A program made the translations under genes and the position numbers. Positions 8,081 through 16,589 of a stretch of DNA of 64,000 nucleotides are shown one piece after another. Source of the stretch: Sorangium cellulosum So ce56 (lineage in GTDB: Bacteria; Myxococcota_A; Polyangia; Polyangiales; Polyangiaceae); NCBI RefSeq assembly GCF_000067165.1, contig NC_010162.1, positions 2,356,001 through 2,420,000 of the forward strand, read 5' to 3'. The notes beneath the pieces were generated by a model. The model made no database searches. It was not told where the DNA came from and was given only the letters and a program-made list of their open reading frames with translations. Positions within the stretch are counted from its first letter, which is position 1. Each line of letters starts with the position of its first letter.

Positions 8081-8881
8081 ATGTCGTCCGCCGCTCTTGC
8101 CGCTCCGCTTGCCCGGGACCTCCTGCGCCATACCCTCCCCGAGTTCGAAGCGCGCGCCAAGACGCTCCCGCTCGGCCTGCGGGAAATCAACGACGCGCTC
8201 CCGGAAGGGGGGCTGCCGCGCGGGGGGGTGGTGGAGCTCGCCGCGCCGCGGGGGCTGGGGCGCTCCACCTCGCTCGCCCTCTCCGCGTGCGCGTCGGCGC
8301 AAGCGGAGGCGCGGCTGCGCGGGACGAGCGCGACGGCGGGGGCGTGGTGCGCGTGGATCGATCCGAGCGGCTCGCTCTACGCGCCGGCGGTCGCGCGCGC
8401 GCAGGTCGATCTGAGCCGGCTGCTCGTGGTGCGGCCCCCGCCGGAGGTGCTCGCGAAGGTCGCGGTGCGGATGGCGATGAGCCGGGCGTTCGCGGTGCTC
8501 GTGATCGACGTGGCCGGGGTCCCGGGGGCCTTCGGGCAGGGCGCGGGGAAGGGGGAGCGGAGCGCGCCCGGGGCGGGGCGCCGCGAGGAGGACCTCGCGC
8601 GCTGGGTCAACGTGGTGCGCAAGCTCGCCCTGGCGATCGAGGGGAGCGACGGGACGATCCTGCTCCTCACCGATCGCCAGGCGGCGCGGCCGATGCCCTT
8701 GCCGGTCGCGATGCGGCTGGAGCTCGAGCAGGTCGCCGAGAACCGGTTGATGGTCCGCGTCGCCAAGGACCGCCGAGGGCGCGTGACCTCGCCGACGCCG
8801 GTGGTGCTCGGGGAGCGGCCCGGGGACAGGGCAGAGCGGACGGCGGGCGGCGAGCCGCGGCCCGCGCTGTCGCGGGCATGA
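8081..8881 (+). CDS. imuA: ImuA-like RecA-fold protein of the translesion mutasome
   Basis: 266 aa, RecA/SulA-like accessory protein of damage-induced mutagenesis, cytoplasmic. After a short helix it has the ImuA region LPLGLREINDALPEGGLPRG, then VVELAAPRGLGRST where RecA has its Walker A; the Gly-Lys-Thr is not conserved, so ATP binding is doubtful. A hydrophobic strand LVIDVAGVPG matches the Walker B region. In Myxococcus, ImuA has been reported to restrain RecA and favour mutagenesis. ATG 8081 abuts the LexA box with no ribosome site, suggesting a leaderless mRNA; an in-frame TTG at 8027 is the alternative but would put the box inside the gene. imuB starts 13 bp after the stop. Confidence 0.82.
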   Translation: MSSAALAAPLARDLLRHTLPEFEARAKTLPLGLREINDALPEGGLPRGGVVELAAPRGLGRSTSLALSACASAQAEARLRGTSATAGAWCAWIDPSGSLYAPAVARAQVDLSRLLVVRPPPEVLAKVAVRMAMSRAFAVLVIDVAGVPGAFGQGAGKGERSAPGAGRREEDLARWVNVVRKLALAIEGSDGTILLLTDRQAARPMPLPVAMRLELEQVAENRLMVRVAKDRRGRVTSPTPVVLGERPGDRAERTAGGEPRPALSRA

Positions 8882-8894
8882 AGGAGGAGGGGCG

Positions 8895-10760
8895 ATGGCG
8901 GTGAGGCGCATTGTGGCGATCGTGCTCCCGCAGCTCGCGTGCGAGCTGGTGAAGCAGCGCGGGCCGGTCTCGCCGAGCGGGAAGGCGCCGCTCCCGGTGA
9001 TCCTCGGGGGCGAGGAGGACCGCCGCGCGGCGCTCGCGCCGCAGCCCGAGCGCGAGCCGCAGGCGCCGGCGGCGGTGATCGACGTGGTCGACGACGAGGC
9101 GAGGCGGTACGGGGTGAGGCCGGGGCAGAAGGTCGTCGAGGCGGCGGCGCTGGTCGCCCACCTCGCGATCCACCGGGTGACGTTCGCCGAGATCGACGCG
9201 GCGCTCGGCCGGGTCGCCGAGGTGGCGCTCGGGCTCGGGGCGACGGCGGCGATCCAGCTCGGCGAGCAGGGCGCCCCGCGCGCCGGCGCGGCGCGGGCGA
9301 GCCGCGCTCCCGAGCGCGCCGCGAGCGAGGCGCGGAGCCCGTGGGGCGACGGCCCGTACGACACGGTGTGGCTCGACATCACCGGGGCGTCGCACCTCGT
9401 CGGCGGCGAGGAGGCGCTGCTCGGCGAGCTCGGCGAGCGCGTCGCGGCGCTCGGCCACCGGGCGCGGCTCGCGATCGCCGACGGGCCGCGGCTCGCGCAG
9501 GCGCTCGCGCGCTTCGGCGCGCACGCGGACGGCGGGGGAGGGGCGGAGGCCCCGATCGCGCCGCCAGGAAAAGGGGCGCAGGCGATCGGGCCCTTGCCGG
9601 TGCAGGCGCTCCCGGTCGAGCGCGAGGTGGCGAGCTTCCTCGTCCGGCTCGGGGTGCTCCGCGTCGAGGATCTCGCGCGCCTTCCGCGGGCGCAGGTGGC
9701 GGCGCGGCTGGGGCCGCGGACGGCCGACGTGATGGAGCTCCTTGCCGGCCGCGATCCGGTGCCGCTCCTGCCGTTCGAGGTGCCCCGGCTGCTCGAGGAG
9801 GAGGTGCTCTTCGACGAGCCGATCGAGAGCGCCGAGTCGCTCCTGTTCGTGCTGCGCGGCATGACGTCGCGGATCGCGTCGCGGCTCGCCGCGCGCGGGG
9901 AGGCGTGCGGGCGGCTCAACGTGGCGATCGCCTACGATCGCTCGATCGCGCGGCTCCGCCTCGGCGAGCGCGAGGACGACGGCGCCGCAGCGCTCCTGGA
10001 AGACGACGGGCGCGGCCCTTCGCTGCGCTTCCACGTCGACATGCCGGTGCCCCTCTCGGACGCGGGCGATCTGCTCCGCCCGCTGAAGGCGAGGCTCGAG
10101 CGGATCGAGCTCGCGGCGCCCGCGGTGGGGGTGCACGTCATCGCCTCGCGCATCGCGCGGGCCCGCCGGGTGCAGCTCGATCTGTCGCGCGACCGGTCGG
10201 TCGATCCCGACAGCTTGCCGGCGCTCCTGGCCGAGCTCTCGGCGGAGATCGGCCAGGAGCGGGTGGGCATCCTGGAGATCGCCGACGCGCACCGCCCCGA
10301 GGCGCGCTCGCGGCTCGTGCCGGCCTCTGGCGAGGCGGCCATGACGCGCGCGTCCGCCGCGGCACGCGCGCGCGCCGCGGCGGATCGGGGCGCGGCGGAG
10401 CAGGCGGAGGGCGCGGACGCGCCGGCGCTGGAGCCCGCGCGGCTCCTCGCGCAGCCGATCCCGCTCGGCCGGGTGGGGCGCGGGGCGATCGTGGCCGTCG
10501 ATCGGCACCTCTACGCGATCGAGCGGCTCTCCTTCGTGATGCGGATCGACGCGGTGGAGTGGTGGACGCCCACGCCGGCGTCACGCGATTACGCGCGCGC
10601 CTGGCTCGTCTCGGGCTCTCCGTCCGGCAAGGCCGCCCCGGCGCGCCTCGGCGAGCTGCGCCCTCCTCGAGACGGCGCGAGCGCGAGCTCCTGCGGCGAA
10701 GCGTGGATCTACGTCGACCGCGCGACGGGCGAGGCCTTCCTGCAGGGGTGGTGCGAGTGA
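8895..10760 (+). CDS. imuB: ImuB, catalytically inactive Y-family polymerase homologue
   Basis: Adaptor protein of the ImuA-ImuB-DnaE2 mutasome, 621 aa, somewhat long for the family. It has the Y-family polymerase fold, but the N-terminal metal motif is lost (AIVLPQLACELVKQR instead of an Asp-containing DxDxFF motif). The second site reads LDITGASHLVGGEEALL, the usual ImuB version. It is therefore not expected to polymerise DNA and should act by linking DnaE2 to the sliding clamp. The C-terminus keeps the ImuB pattern ending in a GEAFLQGWCE-type strand. Ala/Arg-rich linkers at about residues 135-150 and 480-500 are likely disordered. AAGGAGGAGGGG precedes the ATG, and the stop overlaps the dnaE2 GTG by four bases. 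Confidence 0.9.
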   Translation: MAVRRIVAIVLPQLACELVKQRGPVSPSGKAPLPVILGGEEDRRAALAPQPEREPQAPAAVIDVVDDEARRYGVRPGQKVVEAAALVAHLAIHRVTFAEIDAALGRVAEVALGLGATAAIQLGEQGAPRAGAARASRAPERAASEARSPWGDGPYDTVWLDITGASHLVGGEEALLGELGERVAALGHRARLAIADGPRLAQALARFGAHADGGGGAEAPIAPPGKGAQAIGPLPVQALPVEREVASFLVRLGVLRVEDLARLPRAQVAARLGPRTADVMELLAGRDPVPLLPFEVPRLLEEEVLFDEPIESAESLLFVLRGMTSRIASRLAARGEACGRLNVAIAYDRSIARLRLGEREDDGAAALLEDDGRGPSLRFHVDMPVPLSDAGDLLRPLKARLERIELAAPAVGVHVIASRIARARRVQLDLSRDRSVDPDSLPALLAELSAEIGQERVGILEIADAHRPEARSRLVPASGEAAMTRASAAARARAAADRGAAEQAEGADAPALEPARLLAQPIPLGRVGRGAIVAVDRHLYAIERLSFVMRIDAVEWWTPTPASRDYARAWLVSGSPSGKAAPARLGELRPPRDGASASSCGEAWIYVDRATGEAFLQGWCE

Positions 10761-13700
10761 GCGCCGGCGCGTCGGTCCCGTTCGTGGAGCTCTGCGGCCG
10801 CTCCTGCTTCTCTTTCCTGGAGGGCGCCTCGCACCCCGAGGAGCTCGTGCACCGCGCCAAGGAGCTCGGCCTCGAGGGGCTCGCGCTCTGCGATCGCGAC
10901 GGGATCTACGGCAGCGTGCGCGCGCACACGGCGGCGAAGAAGGTCGAGCAGCGGGTGATCGTCGGGGCCGAGCTGACGCTGGGCGCGCCGCGCGGGGGCG
11001 CCGAGCGCGCGCCGGAGGTCCGGCCGTCGGTGGTCCTCCTGGTCGAGGACAGCGAGGGTTACGCGAACCTCTGCCGTCTGCTCACGATCGCGCACGCCGA
11101 GTGCGAGAAGGGGATGGCGAGCATCTCGGCGGAGGCGATCGCGGCGGCGCAGCGGGGCCTCTCCGCGATCGTGCCGCTCGATCCTCTCGTGCCCGCGGGC
11201 GTCTCCGGCGCGCTCCTCGGCACGCTGCGCGACGCCTTCGGCGAGCGCGCGCTCGTCGCGACATGGAAGCACCTCGACCGCCGCGACGGCGAGCGCGTCG
11301 CGGCGGCCCTCGCGGCGGAGCGCCGCCACGGCCCCTGCGTGGTGGCGACGGCGCGCCCGCTCTATCATCACCCGTCGCGCAAGCCGCTCGCGGACGTGCT
11401 CGCGTGCATCCGGACCAAGACCACGCTCGATCAAGCGGGGACGCGGATCGCGCCGAACGCGGAGGCGTACGTGCGCTCCGGCGCGCAGATGGCGGCGCTG
11501 TTCCGCGATCATCCGGCCTGGGTCGCGCGCACGGTGGAGGTCGCGTCCCGCTGCCGCTTCTCGCTGTCCGAGCTCCGCTACAGCTTCCCGAGCGACGCCC
11601 TCTGCATGCCGGGGGAGACGTCGGATCAGGCGCTGCGCCGCCTCACCGAGGAGGGCTGCCGCGACCGTTACCCGGAGGGGGCGCCGCCTCCGGTGCGCGC
11701 GCAGATCGAGAAGGAGCTCGCCTTGATCGCGAAGCTCGGCGTGGCGCCCTATTTCCTCAGCGTGCAGCAGGTCGTGAAGATCGCGCGCGCGCGGCAGATC
11801 CTCTGCCAGGGCCGCGGGAGCGCGGCGAACAGCGCGGTGTGCTTCGTGCTCGGCGTGACGGCGGTGGACCCGGCCCGGTCGAGCCTGCTCTTCGAGCGCT
11901 TCCTGTCGGAGGAGCGCCACGAGCCCCCGGACATCGACGTCGATTTCGAGCACGAGCGCCGGGAGGAGGTGATCCAGGCGATCTACGAGATGTACGGGCG
12001 CGACCGGGCGGCGATGGTCTCGGAGGTGATCGCCTACCGCGGCAAGAGCGCGCTCCGCGAGGTGGGCAAGGCGTTCGGCTTCTCGGCGGATCAGGTCGAT
12101 CGGCTGAGCGGCCTCGTGCATCACCACGAGGCGGACATCACCGAGCAGCGGGTCAGCGAGGCGGGCCTCGATCCGGATGACGTGCGCGTCCGGCAAGCCG
12201 TCATGATGGCGAGCGCGCTCGAGGGCTTCCCGCGCCACCTCTCGATCCACGTGGGCGGCTTCGTGCTGTCGTCCGAGCCGCTGCACAAGGTGGCCCCGGT
12301 CGAGCCTGCGCGGATGGAGGGCCGCACGGTGATCCCGTGGGACAAGGACGATCTCGACGATCTCGGCTTCTTCAAGATCGACGTCCTGGCGCTCGGCATG
12401 CTGACGGCGATCCGCAAGGCGCTCGGCTTGATCCACTCGGACCGGTACGCCGGGCTCGCGGGTTCCTCGGTCCACACGGCACGGGACCCCGCGTTCGCGG
12501 GTCCCTCGGTCCACACGGCACGGGACCCCGCGTTCGCGGGTCCCTCGGTCCACACGGCACGGGACCCTGCGCCCGCAGGGGTCTCGTTCCATGCGGGCCG
12601 AGGCGCCGCGTTCGATCCGATCGCGGCGCTCGCGCAGATCCCGCCGGAGGACCCGGCTGTCTACGAGGCGATCGGCCGGGCCGACACGGTGGGGGTGTTC
12701 CAGATCGAGAGCCGCGCGCAGATGGCGATGCTCCCGCGGCTGAAGCCGAACAAGTTCTACGATCTGGTGATCGAGGTGGCGATCGTGCGCCCCGGGCCCA
12801 TCCAGGGCGGGATGGTGCACCCCTACCTGCGCCGGCGGACGGGGCAGGAGCCGCCGGTGTCCCCGCACCCGTGCCTGGATCCCATCCTGGAGCGCACGCT
12901 CGGCGTTCCGCTCTTCCAGGAGCAGGTGATGCAGATCGCGATGGTCGGCGCGGGCTACACGCCGGGCGAGGCCGACCAGCTGCGCCGCGACATGGCGGCG
13001 TGGAAGAAGCACGGGCGCCTGGAGCGGCACCGCGGGCGGCTCATCCAGGGCTTCGCCGAGCAGGGGATCTCGGCGAAGTTCGGGGAGATGCTCTACCAGC
13101 AGATCCAGGGCTTCGGGGAGTACGGCTTCCCGGAGTCGCACGCGGCGAGCTTCGCGCTCCTCGTGTACGCGTCGGCCTGGCTCAAGGTCCACCACCAGGC
13201 GGCGTTCACCTGCGCGCTCCTCAACGCGCAGCCGATGGGGTTCTACAGCCCGTCGGCGCTGGTGCAGGACGCGCAGCGGCACGGCGTGGAGGTGCGGCCG
13301 GTGTGCGTGGTGCAGAGCGCGTGGGACGCGACCCTGGAGCCTTCCGCCGAGCCCTCGGCGGGCCCGGCGCTGCGGCTCGGCATGCGGCTCGTGAAGGGGC
13401 TCGGCGAGGCGGCCGTGGCGGCGATCGTGGCGGCGCGCGAGGAGGCGCCGTTCGCGAGCCTCCCGGATCTCGTGAGGCGCACGGAGCTGAAGAAGAACGA
13501 GGTGGAGGCGCTCGCAGAAGCGGGCGCGCTCGCCGCGCTGGTGCCTGCCCGGAGAGAGGCGCTCTGGCGCGCGCGCGCCCCCCGCGTGGAGGGGTTGTTC
13601 GAGGGCGTTCCGATCGAGCAGGACCGGGACGTCGGGCTCCCTCCGCTCAGGCCGCTGGAGCAGCTCGCGCTGGACTACGGGCGCGTGGGTCTGTCGCTGC

Positions 13701-14083
13701 ACGACCACCCGATGCGGCACGTGCGGCGGGCGCTCAAGCGGCGGCGCGGGGCCGGGCGCGTGCGGACCGCCGAGGAGATCAAGGCCGCGCGCGACGGGGA
13801 GAGCGTGCGGGTCGCCGGGATGGTGGTCGGACGCCAGCGGCCGGCGACCGCGAGCGGCGTGACGTTCATGACGCTCGAGGACGAGACCGGCGTGGTCAAC
13901 GTCATCGTCCAGCGGCAGGTCTTCGCGGAGTACGAGCACGTGGCGAGGAACGCGGCGCTCCTGCTCGTCGCCGGGCGGATCGAGCGGCAGGGCGAGGTCG
14001 TCCACGTGCTCGCGCGCGAGCTCGATCGGCTGGAGCTGCCCAGCGGCGAGGAGATCGCGCTCAAATCGCGCGACTACCGGTGA
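10757..14083 (+). CDS. dnaE2: Error-prone DNA polymerase DnaE2
   Basis: Alpha-subunit-type polymerase for mutagenic lesion bypass, 1108 aa, from a GTG overlapping the imuB stop (GTGA). Order: PHP-like domain (about 1-270), polymerase core with PPDIDVDFEHERREE (Asp pair of the palm), fingers/thumb with FKIDVLALGMLTAIRKAL and FQIESRAQMAMLPRLKP, helix-hairpin-helix and a C-terminal OB fold (VRVAGMVVGRQRPA to LVAGRIERQGE). PHP metal ligands are degenerate: the usual His-x-His is Cys-Gly-Arg and the usual Asp-His-Asp-Gly is CDRDG, so no PHP nuclease activity is expected. Between FKIDVLALGML and the IPPEDPAVY segment, three to four 13-residue repeats are inserted in frame (see 12461-12616). SOS-regulated through the upstream LexA box. 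Confidence 0.93.
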   Translation: MSAGASVPFVELCGRSCFSFLEGASHPEELVHRAKELGLEGLALCDRDGIYGSVRAHTAAKKVEQRVIVGAELTLGAPRGGAERAPEVRPSVVLLVEDSEGYANLCRLLTIAHAECEKGMASISAEAIAAAQRGLSAIVPLDPLVPAGVSGALLGTLRDAFGERALVATWKHLDRRDGERVAAALAAERRHGPCVVATARPLYHHPSRKPLADVLACIRTKTTLDQAGTRIAPNAEAYVRSGAQMAALFRDHPAWVARTVEVASRCRFSLSELRYSFPSDALCMPGETSDQALRRLTEEGCRDRYPEGAPPPVRAQIEKELALIAKLGVAPYFLSVQQVVKIARARQILCQGRGSAANSAVCFVLGVTAVDPARSSLLFERFLSEERHEPPDIDVDFEHERREEVIQAIYEMYGRDRAAMVSEVIAYRGKSALREVGKAFGFSADQVDRLSGLVHHHEADITEQRVSEAGLDPDDVRVRQAVMMASALEGFPRHLSIHVGGFVLSSEPLHKVAPVEPARMEGRTVIPWDKDDLDDLGFFKIDVLALGMLTAIRKALGLIHSDRYAGLAGSSVHTARDPAFAGPSVHTARDPAFAGPSVHTARDPAPAGVSFHAGRGAAFDPIAALAQIPPEDPAVYEAIGRADTVGVFQIESRAQMAMLPRLKPNKFYDLVIEVAIVRPGPIQGGMVHPYLRRRTGQEPPVSPHPCLDPILERTLGVPLFQEQVMQIAMVGAGYTPGEADQLRRDMAAWKKHGRLERHRGRLIQGFAEQGISAKFGEMLYQQIQGFGEYGFPESHAASFALLVYASAWLKVHHQAAFTCALLNAQPMGFYSPSALVQDAQRHGVEVRPVCVVQSAWDATLEPSAEPSAGPALRLGMRLVKGLGEAAVAAIVAAREEAPFASLPDLVRRTELKKNEVEALAEAGALAALVPARREALWRARAPRVEGLFEGVPIEQDRDVGLPPLRPLEQLALDYGRVGLSLHDHPMRHVRRALKRRRGAGRVRTAEEIKAARDGESVRVAGMVVGRQRPATASGVTFMTLEDETGVVNVIVQRQVFAEYEHVARNAALLLVAGRIERQGEVVHVLARELDRLELPSGEEIALKSRDYR
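12461..12616 (+). repeat. 39-bp palindromic tandem repeat inserted in dnaE2
   Basis: Three close copies of a 39-bp unit (12461-12499, 12500-12538, 12539-12577) and a degenerate fourth (12578-12616). Each unit encodes 13 residues containing SVHTARDPA. Within a unit GGTCCC pairs with GGGACC, and CCCGCG-TT-CGCGGG forms another stem across unit borders. The reading frame is kept. It looks like a palindromic element that invaded and expanded inside the gene. Confidence 0.85.
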
Positions 14084-14150
14084 GCGCGCGCCGGCGCCGC
14101 GCTCCCGGAGCGCGGGGCGATCGGCGGCGCGGCGCGTGAGGAGAGCGCGC

Positions 14151-14232
14151 GCTCGTCAGAGGGGCGGCGACGACCTCGCCGACGCGAGCGCGCTCGTCAG
14201 CGAGCGGCGACGACCTCGTCGACCAGCGAGAG
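14151..14232. repeat. 41-bp tandem duplication at the 3' end of the kinase gene
   Basis: The segment covering the kinase stop codon and its last codons (14192-14232) has a diverged copy directly downstream (14151-14191). GCTCGTCAG and GGCGACGACCTCG are shared at an offset of 41 bp. It appears to be a remnant of local duplication with no evident function. Confidence 0.5.
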
Positions 14233-15846
14233 CAGCGTCGCCGCGTCGAACGGCTTCAGGAGCAGCCGGGCGTTGACCTGCTGCAGGAACGCCTTGCTGC
14301 GCTCCGTGAAGGCGCCGCCGGTCAGGAACACGACACGGCGCTGCTGCTCGGGCGCGTGCTCGGCGAGCGAGGTGTAGAAATCCATCCCTGTCATATCGGG
14401 CATCATGAGGTCGCACAGGATGGCGTCGTAGCGCTCTCCGGCGCGGATCCGGCGGAGCGCGTCGCGCGCGCTCGCTGTCGCGGTCGTCTCGTGCCGTGGC
14501 TCGAGCGTCCCCGCGATCGCCCGCGTGAGCAGCGGCTCATCGTCGATGATGAGGACCCGCTGCCGCTGCGCCGCCTCCGGCGCGAGCGCGTCGAGGCCGC
14601 CGTTCTCGCGCGGCCACCTCGACGCGGCGGAGCCGGGCGCAGCGGAGGCGCGCGCCTCGCTGGCCGCGGCGGCGGGGAGGAGGAGGCGGAACGTGCTCCC
14701 CTTGCCGGGGCGGCTGTCCGCCTCGATCAGGCCCCCCAGCGCCGTGACGATGGAGTGGCAGATCGCGAGCCCTAACCCGAGCCCTTCGCCAGCTTCCTTG
14801 CTCGTGTAGAACGGCTCGAAGATCCGAGCGAGCGACTCCGGCGCGATCCCCGCGCCCGTGTCGCGCACCTCGACGACGACCGACCCCTCGGCGTCACAGC
14901 GCGTCGAGAGCTCGATCTCGTTCTGCTCGGCGAGCCCCTCGGGGATGGCCTGCGCGGCGTTCACGATGAGGTTCAGGAAGACCTGCGCGAGCCGCGGCTC
15001 GTTCGCCTGGACGGGCGGCACCTCCTGGAAGCTCCGGACGACGCGGGCGCGGTGCCGGATCTCGTGCATCGCCATGTGGACGCAGGCGTCGAGCACCCGC
15101 CGGGGGTCGACCGGCCCGCGGCGGTCCTCCTCGGCGCGCGAGAAGCTGTGGAGATCGCGCACGATGAGCCGCACCCGCTCGGCGCCCTCGCGCGCGTCCT
15201 CCAGCAGGCTCAGCACGTCGGAGAGCTCGCTCGATGGAGCGCGGCCGTCGCCGTGAGAGCGCGCCCAGGGGCCGCCGCGCGCAGCGCTGTTCCGGCGATC
15301 GAGCGAGCCGATGCGCCGGATGGCCGCGTCGACGTTCGTGATGACGAACGCGAGGGGGTTGTTGATCTCGTGGGCGACGCCGGCGGCCAGCGTGCCGACG
15401 CTCGCCATGCGGCCGGCGCCGATGAGGCGGGCCTGCGTCTGCGCGAGCGCCTGGCGCGAGGCGGCGTCGCGCGCGGCGCGCTCGCGGACGACGGAGAGCC
15501 GGGCCCGGGGGCCCGCGCCGCCGCCGCCCGCGAGCAGGAAATCGCTCGCGCCGGCCGCGAGGATGCCGTCGATGTCCCCGTCGCGCTCGGTGATCGCGAG
15601 GACGAACACCGCATCGCCGCCGGGCTGCGCCCGCACGCGGCCGCAGAACGCGGCGGCGCTGGTGGGCTCGCTCCAGTCGACGGCGAGCACCGGCGGCGCC
15701 TCGCCCAGGCACCGCTCCAGGGCATGCGCGGGGTCGGAGGTGACGCCGACGTCAGGCACGTGGCGTCGGATCAGCGCTTCGAATCGCTCGCTCGCCGCGG
15801 CGCGCCCGCGGAGGAGCAGGATGGCGGCCGGCTCCGCGCAGCCCAT
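14197..15846 (-). CDS. Hybrid sensor histidine kinase with C-terminal receiver
   Basis: Cytoplasmic two-component kinase, 549 aa. Domains: a receiver-like N-terminus (1-115) that keeps a possible Asp (D57) but lacks the acidic pair and the conserved Lys; a short helix; HisKA with GVAHEINNPLAF (phosphoacceptor H159); HATPase_c with NLIVNAAQAIPEG, VRDTGAGIAPE and GLGLGLAICHSIV; an Ala-rich linker; and an intact C-terminal receiver (RVLIIDDEP, LCDLMMPDMTG, LLLKPFD). This NtrB-like H-box is common in myxobacterial orphan kinases. ATG 15846 was chosen for its GAGAGGA ribosome site; an in-frame upstream ATG (15933) has none. No membrane segment or cognate regulator gene is adjacent. Signal unknown. 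Confidence 0.9.
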   Translation of the reverse strand: MGCAEPAAILLLRGRAAASERFEALIRRHVPDVGVTSDPAHALERCLGEAPPVLAVDWSEPTSAAAFCGRVRAQPGGDAVFVLAITERDGDIDGILAAGASDFLLAGGGGAGPRARLSVVRERAARDAASRQALAQTQARLIGAGRMASVGTLAAGVAHEINNPLAFVITNVDAAIRRIGSLDRRNSAARGGPWARSHGDGRAPSSELSDVLSLLEDAREGAERVRLIVRDLHSFSRAEEDRRGPVDPRRVLDACVHMAMHEIRHRARVVRSFQEVPPVQANEPRLAQVFLNLIVNAAQAIPEGLAEQNEIELSTRCDAEGSVVVEVRDTGAGIAPESLARIFEPFYTSKEAGEGLGLGLAICHSIVTALGGLIEADSRPGKGSTFRLLLPAAAASEARASAAPGSAASRWPRENGGLDALAPEAAQRQRVLIIDDEPLLTRAIAGTLEPRHETTATASARDALRRIRAGERYDAILCDLMMPDMTGMDFYTSLAEHAPEQQRRVVFLTGGAFTERSKAFLQQVNARLLLKPFDAATLLSLVDEVVAAR

Positions 15847-15861
15847 CGACGTCCTCTCAGC

Positions 15862-15897
15862 TGTCCTTCGAAGGCCCGTTTCAGGTGTCCTTCGAAG
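15862..15897. repeat. Direct repeat TGTCCTTCGAAG upstream of the kinase gene
   Basis: The 12-mer occurs at 15862-15873 and 15886-15897, 24 bp apart (about two helical turns), each containing the palindrome CTTCGAAG. It lies 16-51 bp upstream of the kinase start codon. It is a candidate regulator-binding pair. Confidence 0.4.
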
Positions 15898-16028
15898 ATC
15901 CTTTACCGCATCTCCATCCCGGCGTGCAGGCATGGTGATCCGTTCCGCTGCGCCTGCCAGGCATCTCGCCGCGTCGCCGGTCTCCGTCGAGCCGCTCGCC
16001 AGCCCGTCGGCTCGCCCGCTTCGCGCGG

Positions 16029-16589
16029 CTATCGAGGGCCGGACGTCGCGTCGTCGTCCGGATCGCCGTCGTCGGCGACCCTCGTCGCGCCGTCCGTGAG
16101 CGGCGGGTACAGGCTCTCGACGAACTTCCCGGAGAACCGCCCCGCGAGGTGTGCATCCATCCGCGCCATCGCCTCGCGCAGCCGATCGATCTCGGCCGAG
16201 AGCGCTGCCTTGAGCGGCTGGCGCTGCGCCTGTTCCATCCAGGCGAGCTCCACGAGCGCCTCCTCAAGGTGCGCGCGCGCCGCACCGCTCGCCTCGCCCG
16301 CGTCGGGTTCTCGGACCAGGTACTCCGCGACGCGCACGCGCCCGCGGTAGCGGACCCGCGTCCGCTCGAGGAAATCCCGGTACGGCTTCACCGCCCCGCT
16401 GAGGGCCTGCACCGCCGCCGCGAGCGCGCTCGCCTCGCCCCGGAGCGCCTCGCGATCGGCGCCGGAGAGCGCCGTGTTGTGCTCGACGTGGGCCTCGAGC
16501 GTCGCGAGCACCTCGCGGGCCCAGCGGAGGTGCCGGAGCCCCGAGGCGCTGCGCGACAGGCGCCGCCCGAACCCCTCCCCCGCGCTCAC
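16029..16589 (-). CDS. Hypothetical helical protein coupled to smc
   Basis: 186 aa, soluble, very rich in Ala, Arg, Glu and Leu, and predicted mostly helical (for example VLATLEAHVEHNTALSGADREAL and LEEALVELAWMEQAQRQPLKAAL). The acidic tail DDGDPDDDATSGPR is likely disordered. The ATG overlaps the smc stop codon (ATGA), so it is translationally coupled to smc. It does not look like ScpA or ScpB: no winged helix or kleisin pattern is evident. I recognise no family; a chromosome-organisation role is suggested only by the coupling. Confidence 0.7.
   Translation of the reverse strand: MSAGEGFGRRLSRSASGLRHLRWAREVLATLEAHVEHNTALSGADREALRGEASALAAAVQALSGAVKPYRDFLERTRVRYRGRVRVAEYLVREPDAGEASGAARAHLEEALVELAWMEQAQRQPLKAALSAEIDRLREAMARMDAHLAGRFSGKFVESLYPPLTDGATRVADDGDPDDDATSGPR

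Noticed and set aside
8939..10756. Open frame that would extend dnaE2 upstream through imuB
   Set aside because: The extension is Arg/Gly-rich out-of-frame imuB sequence. The GTG at 10757 overlapping the imuB stop fits the DnaE2 N-terminus.
10709..14005. Long minus-strand frame antisense to dnaE2
   Set aside because: No domain motif and a composition of Arg, His and Leu typical of shadows. The plus strand has polymerase motifs.
14101..14250. Tandem GC repeats considered as a CRISPR remnant
   Set aside because: Only two diverged copies, no spacers of uniform length and no cas genes in the window.
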